Shown here: positions 51,323-55,064 of the stretch, piece after piece
Numbering within the stretch: position 1 is the first letter of the stretch
Layout of the letters: the number at the start of each line of letters is the position of its first letter
NCBI RefSeq assembly: GCF_001315015.1
Contig: NZ_CP012917.1
Span: 590,001 to 645,064, forward strand
Source: Azospirillum brasilense
GTDB lineage: Bacteria; Pseudomonadota; Alphaproteobacteria; Azospirillales; Azospirillaceae
Length of the DNA: 55,064 bases
Direction: 5' to 3'
Made by a program: the position numbers and the translations under genes
Notes under the pieces: generated by a model
Database searches by the model: none
Told to the model about the DNA's origin: nothing
Seen by the model: the letters and a program-made list of their open reading frames with translations, nothing else

Positions 51323-52024
51323 TCAGACCGACCGCATGAGGCCGCCGTCCACCCGGATGTTCTGCCCGGTGATGTAGCCGGCCCCGTCGGAGGCGAGAAA
51401 GGCGACGGTCGCCGCGATCTCCTCGCTCTTGCCGTAGCGGGCCATCGGGACGCCCTGGCGCCGCTCCTCCGTCGCCGGAAGGCTGTCGATCCAGCCGGGC
51501 AGCACGTTGTTCATCCGCACATTGTCGGCGGCGTACTGGTCGGCGAACAGCTTGGTGAAGGAGGCCAGCCCGGCCCGCGCGACGGCGGAGGTCGGGAACA
51601 TCGGGCTCGGCTCGAAGGCCCAGGCGGTCGAGATGTTGATGATCGTCCCGCCCTTCTGCCCGACCATGACCGGGGTCACCAGCCGGACCGCCCGGACGAC
51701 GTTCAGGAAATAGACCTCGATCCCCTTGTGCCAGTCCTCGTCGGTCAGCTCCAGCAGGCCTTTTCGCGGGCCGTGGCCGGCGCTGTTCACCAGCGCGTCG
51801 ATGCGGCCCCAGCGCTCCATCGTCCGGCTCACCAGACGCTCCAGATCCTCGGCGGACTGGTTCGAGCCGGTCACGCCGATCCCGCCCAACTCCTCCGCCA
51901 GAGCCTCGCCCTTGCCGGAGGAGGACAGCACCGCGACCTTGAATCCGTCCGCCGCGAGGCGCCGCGCCGCCGCAGCCCCCATGCCGCTGCCGCCCGCGGT
52001 GATGATGGCAACCTTATCGCCCAT
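51323..52024 (-). CDS. Atypical short-chain dehydrogenase/reductase
   Basis: A 233-residue SDR-fold protein with cofactor loop TAGGSGMG (9-16) and NSAG (80-83). The expected Tyr-x-x-x-Lys is replaced: the YSASK position reads SAVAR (S146 and R150). It therefore lacks the standard catalytic pair. It resembles the subgroup of SDR proteins that have lost the motif and may act on unusual substrates or serve structural roles. It lies apart from the dctP operon. Confidence 0.82.
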   Translation of the reverse strand: MGDKVAIITAGGSGMGAAAARRLAADGFKVAVLSSSGKGEALAEELGGIGVTGSNQSAEDLERLVSRTMERWGRIDALVNSAGHGPRKGLLELTDEDWHKGIEVYFLNVVRAVRLVTPVMVGQKGGTIINISTAWAFEPSPMFPTSAVARAGLASFTKLFADQYAADNVRMNNVLPGWIDSLPATEERRQGVPMARYGKSEEIAATVAFLASDGAGYITGQNIRVDGGLMRSV

Positions 52025-52164
52025 GATTCGTCATCCCTCTCCTGCCGGAACGGTTCGTCCGTTCCTTCTCTCCTCCTGTATCGCACCGGACGCAGGACGG
52101 GGCCAAGGGAAGCGTGCGTGTGCCTTCGGGCGCCGATCAAGGACAGCGCCGGATTCAGGGCCGG
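52025..52164. other. Gap upstream of the SDR gene
   Basis: Non-coding by inspection; no operator palindrome or promoter pair could be placed with confidence. Confidence 0.35.
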
Positions 52165-52290
52165 TCAGAGGGTGAGCAGGAAAGCCAGAGACGCGACCGG
52201 AGCCGCCGTGACGAAGCCGACGGCGACGAAACGCTCGACCGGGCTCCAGGACGCCCAATCCCGCTGAAGCGAGGACAAGAACGACTTCAT
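52165..52290 (-). CDS. 41-residue single-pass membrane peptide
   Basis: A short frame on the minus strand. The ATG at 52290 is preceded by GAGG at a 5-nt distance. The product MKSFLSSLQRDWASWSPVER... has an amphipathic start and a hydrophobic segment at about 22-40 (VAVGFVTAAPVASLAFLLTL). The combination of ribosome site and clean membrane segment supports it. No family known. Confidence 0.5.
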   Translation of the reverse strand: MKSFLSSLQRDWASWSPVERFVAVGFVTAAPVASLAFLLTL

Positions 52291-52493
52291 GATCCCTCAC
52301 GGACCGGCTGATGTTGCAATGCATATAAGATACGGTTTCCGAGGGCGTTCGTGCCAGGGGCGTGGCTTCCGTATCGCGAAATATCGGGGGGTGATGCAGC
52401 GCCGCCACAGGCCGGAAAGCGGCACTCCGAAAGGGCTTTGCCGGGGCGGGACCGTCAAAGGTTGCCCATCGGCCACAGGGACCGATGGACGCT
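52291..52493. other. Gap between membrane-peptide ORF and GT9 gene
   Basis: An AT-richer patch near 52315-52345 (GCATATAAGATACGG) may hold a promoter for the 41-residue ORF; no other element seen. Confidence 0.35.
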
Positions 52494-53618
52494 TCAAGGC
52501 GACACGCCCTCGCCGAACAAAGCAAGGATTTGCGCCGCCGCCAGCTCCGGCGGGATCGAGGCGATGCAATGCGCCTCCGCCGCCGTGCAGCTTTCCGGCG
52601 GACAGGGCGCAAGCGCCGCCACGGGCCGCAACACCAGCGCCCGTGCGCACCAGGGCCGGAAGCGCTCCGGCGCGTGGACGTGGTTGGGGTCCCCACCCTC
52701 CGGATGGCAGGAGAAGACGGCGACCGGCACGCCCACGGCGGCCCCGAGATGGGCCGGACCGGAATCCATGGCGATCAGCCCCGCCGTCCGCTCGATCACC
52801 GCCGCCGCCGAGCGCAGCCCGGTCCGCCCGGTGAGGTCGGTGACCCGCCCCGGCAGGGCTGCGGCGATCCGCTCCGCCGCCGCCCGCTCCAGCTCCGTGC
52901 CGAGAACCGCCACCCGCGCGCCGAGCGCGATCGCCACCACGGCGACCACCGCCGTCAGCCGCTCCGGCGGGTATTCGCGACGCGACGCGGCGGCCCCCGG
53001 CGCCACGGCGATGATCCGCTCCCCCGCCGCATCGGCCAGCAAAAGGGCAGCCTCCGCCCGGTCCTCCGCGGTCAGGTGCAATTCCACCCCGGCGCCGTCC
53101 GGCACGCCGCCGGCGAAGCGCAGCAAAGCGAGGTTCTGCTCCACCTCGTGGCGTCCCGGCGGGGGCGTCAGCCGGTGGGTGTAGGCGCGGTCGAAGCCGG
53201 CGTTGCCCGACGCCTTCCAGGGCGTGACCGCCTCAGAGAATCCAACAACGGCGCGGGCACGGCTGTTCGCGGCGAGCGCCGTGGCGCCGTGGCGGTCGAA
53301 ATCGTAGCGGGGGACCAGCGTCAGGTCGAAGCCGGCGCGGAACGCCTCCGCGAAGGCCGCCGCGCCGCCCGGCGTCACGCCGCGCAGGTCGATCCCCCCG
53401 GCCGGCTTCGGATGAGGCGCCACCACCGCGTCGACATGCGGGCAGGTTTCGGCGAGGTCGGCCACCGCCGGGCGCACCGCCAGCACGATGCGCGCCTGTG
53501 GCGCCGAGGCCCGCAGACCGCGCAGGAAGGGCGTGGCGAGCACGAAGTCGCCCACCTCGTCCAGCTTCACCACCAGGATGCGCTGGGCGGATGAAAGGTC
53601 GAAGACGGCGTCCGTCAT
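52494..53618 (-). CDS. Glycosyltransferase family 9 (heptosyltransferase-like)
   Basis: A 374-residue GT-B fold enzyme: N-terminal ILVVKLDEVGDFVLATPFLRGLR and C-terminal nucleotide-binding site MDSGPAHLGAAVGVPVAVF with a following HPEGGDP loop. Relatives add heptose or other sugars to lipopolysaccharide or cell-surface glycans from nucleotide sugars. ATG 53618 overlaps the stop of the broken GT41 gene (ATGA), so the two were one unit. Confidence 0.85.
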   Translation of the reverse strand: MTDAVFDLSSAQRILVVKLDEVGDFVLATPFLRGLRASAPQARIVLAVRPAVADLAETCPHVDAVVAPHPKPAGGIDLRGVTPGGAAAFAEAFRAGFDLTLVPRYDFDRHGATALAANSRARAVVGFSEAVTPWKASGNAGFDRAYTHRLTPPPGRHEVEQNLALLRFAGGVPDGAGVELHLTAEDRAEAALLLADAAGERIIAVAPGAAASRREYPPERLTAVVAVVAIALGARVAVLGTELERAAAERIAAALPGRVTDLTGRTGLRSAAAVIERTAGLIAMDSGPAHLGAAVGVPVAVFSCHPEGGDPNHVHAPERFRPWCARALVLRPVAALAPCPPESCTAAEAHCIASIPPELAAAQILALFGEGVSP

Positions 53619-55064
53619 GCCGCGCTCATGTCGATACGGGCGGGAGGCAAGCCGGCGCACCAGCGCCGCCACGCCATGCGGTAGCCGGCCTCGACCGCCC
53701 GGGCGTACCCTATCTCGTCCATCAGGGGGGAGCGCGCCATCCGCTCGCGCAAGCCCGCGCGTTGCGCCTCCAGAAAGGCGCGGTCCGTGGCCAGCCGGAC
53801 GGCGAGCGCCACGTAATCGTCCTCGCGCTCCACCACCAGCGCGTCCAGCCCGACGCTGCCGAGCATCGTGGCGCCCCAGCGGGAGATCATCGCCTCCCCG
53901 CAATGGACAGCACCGGAACCCCCATCCACAGCGCGTCGCAGGTTGTCGTCCCGCCGTTGGCGAAGACGGGGTCCAGCGCGCAATCGAGCAGCCGATAATC
54001 CTCGTAAGGGTCCGGCGCGGTGCCGCGCAGCAGCAGCCGCGACTCCGCGACTCCATGGGCAGCGAAGGCGTCCAGCACCCGCCGCGCCACCCGCCGCCGG
54101 ACAGCCCCCGCCATTTCAGCATCAGCCGCGCCTCCGGCACCGCCGCCAGCACCCGCCCCCACAGGCGCCAGCGTGGAGGCGTTCAGCTTCGTCAGGTTGT
54201 TGAAGGAACCGAAGTGAACACTCCGCCGTCTCGACCGGCGGGTGGCGGGCAGAGTGACGACAGACTCCGCAGGGCGGTAGCACAGCACGCTTCCGGCAGA
54301 CGGATCAGCTTTTCCGTATGCAGGGCGTCCGCGCTCTGTGCGGCCGAAGCGGGTGGTCGGAGAACTGGTAATCCATCGCCGTCAGGCCCGTCGTGTTCGG
54401 GTAGAGCGGCAGGCTGACCTGGACCGGGGCCGGGCGGCGGATGAACAGCGGCATGCGGTTGCGCGACATGTGCCCGCCGCAGTCCACCAGCACGTCGATG
54501 CCGTCCGCCCGGATCAGGCGGTCCAACTCGCTGTCCGGCAGGGCCGCGACGGCGCGCCAGCGGTCGGCCAGTGCCGCGAAGCGGTCCGTCGCCGCGTCCT
54601 TGGCAGGTCCACGTAATAGCAGTCACCTCCACCGCCGACCGGTCGTGGCGCTCGATCAGCGGCAGCAGGAAGTGATAGCCCGGCCCCGGATAGCGCTGGA
54701 AATCCGGGACAGGTAACCGACGCGCAGACGACGCTCCGGATCGCGGTCCACCGCGTCGAAGCGCGGGCGGCGGCGGCACCGCATCACGGCGCGCTCGAAG
54801 CGCCGGTGTTCCTCGAACACCGCGCCGAGGTCGCCCCCTTCAGCGAAGCACAGGCAGAACAGCAGGTTGGAACGCACCTCCGCATCCTGCGGCGCGCGGT
54901 CCAGCGCGGCGCGCAGGGCGGCCACCGCCTCGCCATGGCGGCCAAGCGCCATCAGCGCGACGCCCAGGTTGGAACTGGCCAGCGCCCTCCCGCTCCGCCG
55001 TGCGCAGGGTCAGCGCCCGCCGCAGCAGGGTGAGCGCGTCGTCGAAGGCGCCCGCGTCGATGGC
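53615..55064 (-). pseudogene. TPR/GT41 (SPINDLY/OGT-like) glycosyltransferase broken by frameshifts, 5' end outside window
   Basis: Conserved GT41 pieces occur in order but in changing frames on the minus strand: a TPR part (ALGRHGEAVAALRAAL, near 54950), RLRVGYLS and DFQRYPGPGYHF, DGIDVLVDCGGHMSRNRMPL (near 54480), GSFNNLTKLN (near 54215), NGGTTTCDALWMGVPVLSIAG (near 53940) and the C-terminal MISRWGATMLGSVGLDALV. Frame changes are needed near 55000, 54715, 54620, 54600, 54340, 54285, 54165, 54110 and 53888. GT41 enzymes add O-linked GlcNAc or related sugars to proteins. Because the amino acids are so well kept between breaks, sequencing errors near the window end are as likely as real decay. 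Confidence 0.75.

Noticed and set aside
53615..55064. Several separate short genes in the broken GT41 region
   Set aside because: The pieces are consecutive parts of one known family in order; treating each as a gene would give fragments without starts or complete domains.

Overview
The window is high-GC DNA (roughly two thirds G+C outside a few AT-richer patches) packed with catabolic operons, TRAP and TTT transporters and GntR-type regulators. This suits a chromid or megaplasmid of a plant-associated Rhodospirillales bacterium such as Azospirillum. The genus is inferred from gene content and style only. I recognised no rRNA, tRNA, CRISPR array, integrase or transposase.

1-20.5 kb is a hexuronate region. 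On the minus strand lie gntR-uxuB-uxuA (uxuA runs off the window). On the plus strand lie gntR-kduD-kdgF and a TRAP transporter dctPQM. After an iron-uptake insert come yghZ-type aldo/keto reductase and gntR (minus), then mgsA, uxaC and uxaA (plus). Seven palindromic sites built around TATACTAGTATA / ATATTAATAT tie the region together, most overlapping the -10 of a TTGC-N17/18-TATATT-like promoter. Three FadR-type GntR proteins share one recognition helix. One promoter/operator unit at 20384 precedes no gene but is followed about 120 nt later by an intrinsic terminator, so it may drive a small RNA. uxaB, kdgK and eda were not seen. A lectin-like six-repeat protein of clearly lower GC sits between two of the uronate operons.

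9.8-14.3 kb is an iron-uptake operon on the minus strand: a TonB-dependent siderophore receptor, two overlapping small membrane proteins and a PepSY membrane protein, with two Fur-box-like sites upstream.

20.5-31.7 kb holds a LysR regulator with a TauE/SafE permease, then a tripartite tricarboxylate transporter with two tandem binding proteins (tctC-tctC-tctB-tctA), terC, a tandem Usp protein, and a response regulator with a kinase that carries a periplasmic binding-protein domain fused to its C-terminus. Two REPIN-like palindromic doublets lie between genes at 18.7 and 28.4 kb.

31.8-38.1 kb holds less familiar genes: an unknown protein, a possible 50-codon ORF behind a good sigma-70 promoter, a WHxH...HHxP protein, a LuxR-type regulator, and an oligopeptide/nickel-type ABC importer without ATPase genes.

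38.1-51.3 kb looks like a C5-dicarboxylate (itaconate-type) catabolic locus. A possible ten-gene minus operon reads maoC-mmgE/prpD-acd-caiB-gntR-atzG-amidase-dctQ-dctM-gntR. A divergent plus arm carries a CitE-type lyase, an MFS permease and a lone dctP. The TRAP transporter therefore appears split between the two arms. TTGTACGTACAA-type sites in both control regions suggest the two HutC-type regulators govern it.

51.3-55.06 kb holds an atypical SDR lacking the catalytic Tyr/Lys, a 41-residue membrane peptide ORF, a GT9 glycosyltransferase and a GT41 (SPINDLY/OGT-like) gene broken by about nine frameshifts.
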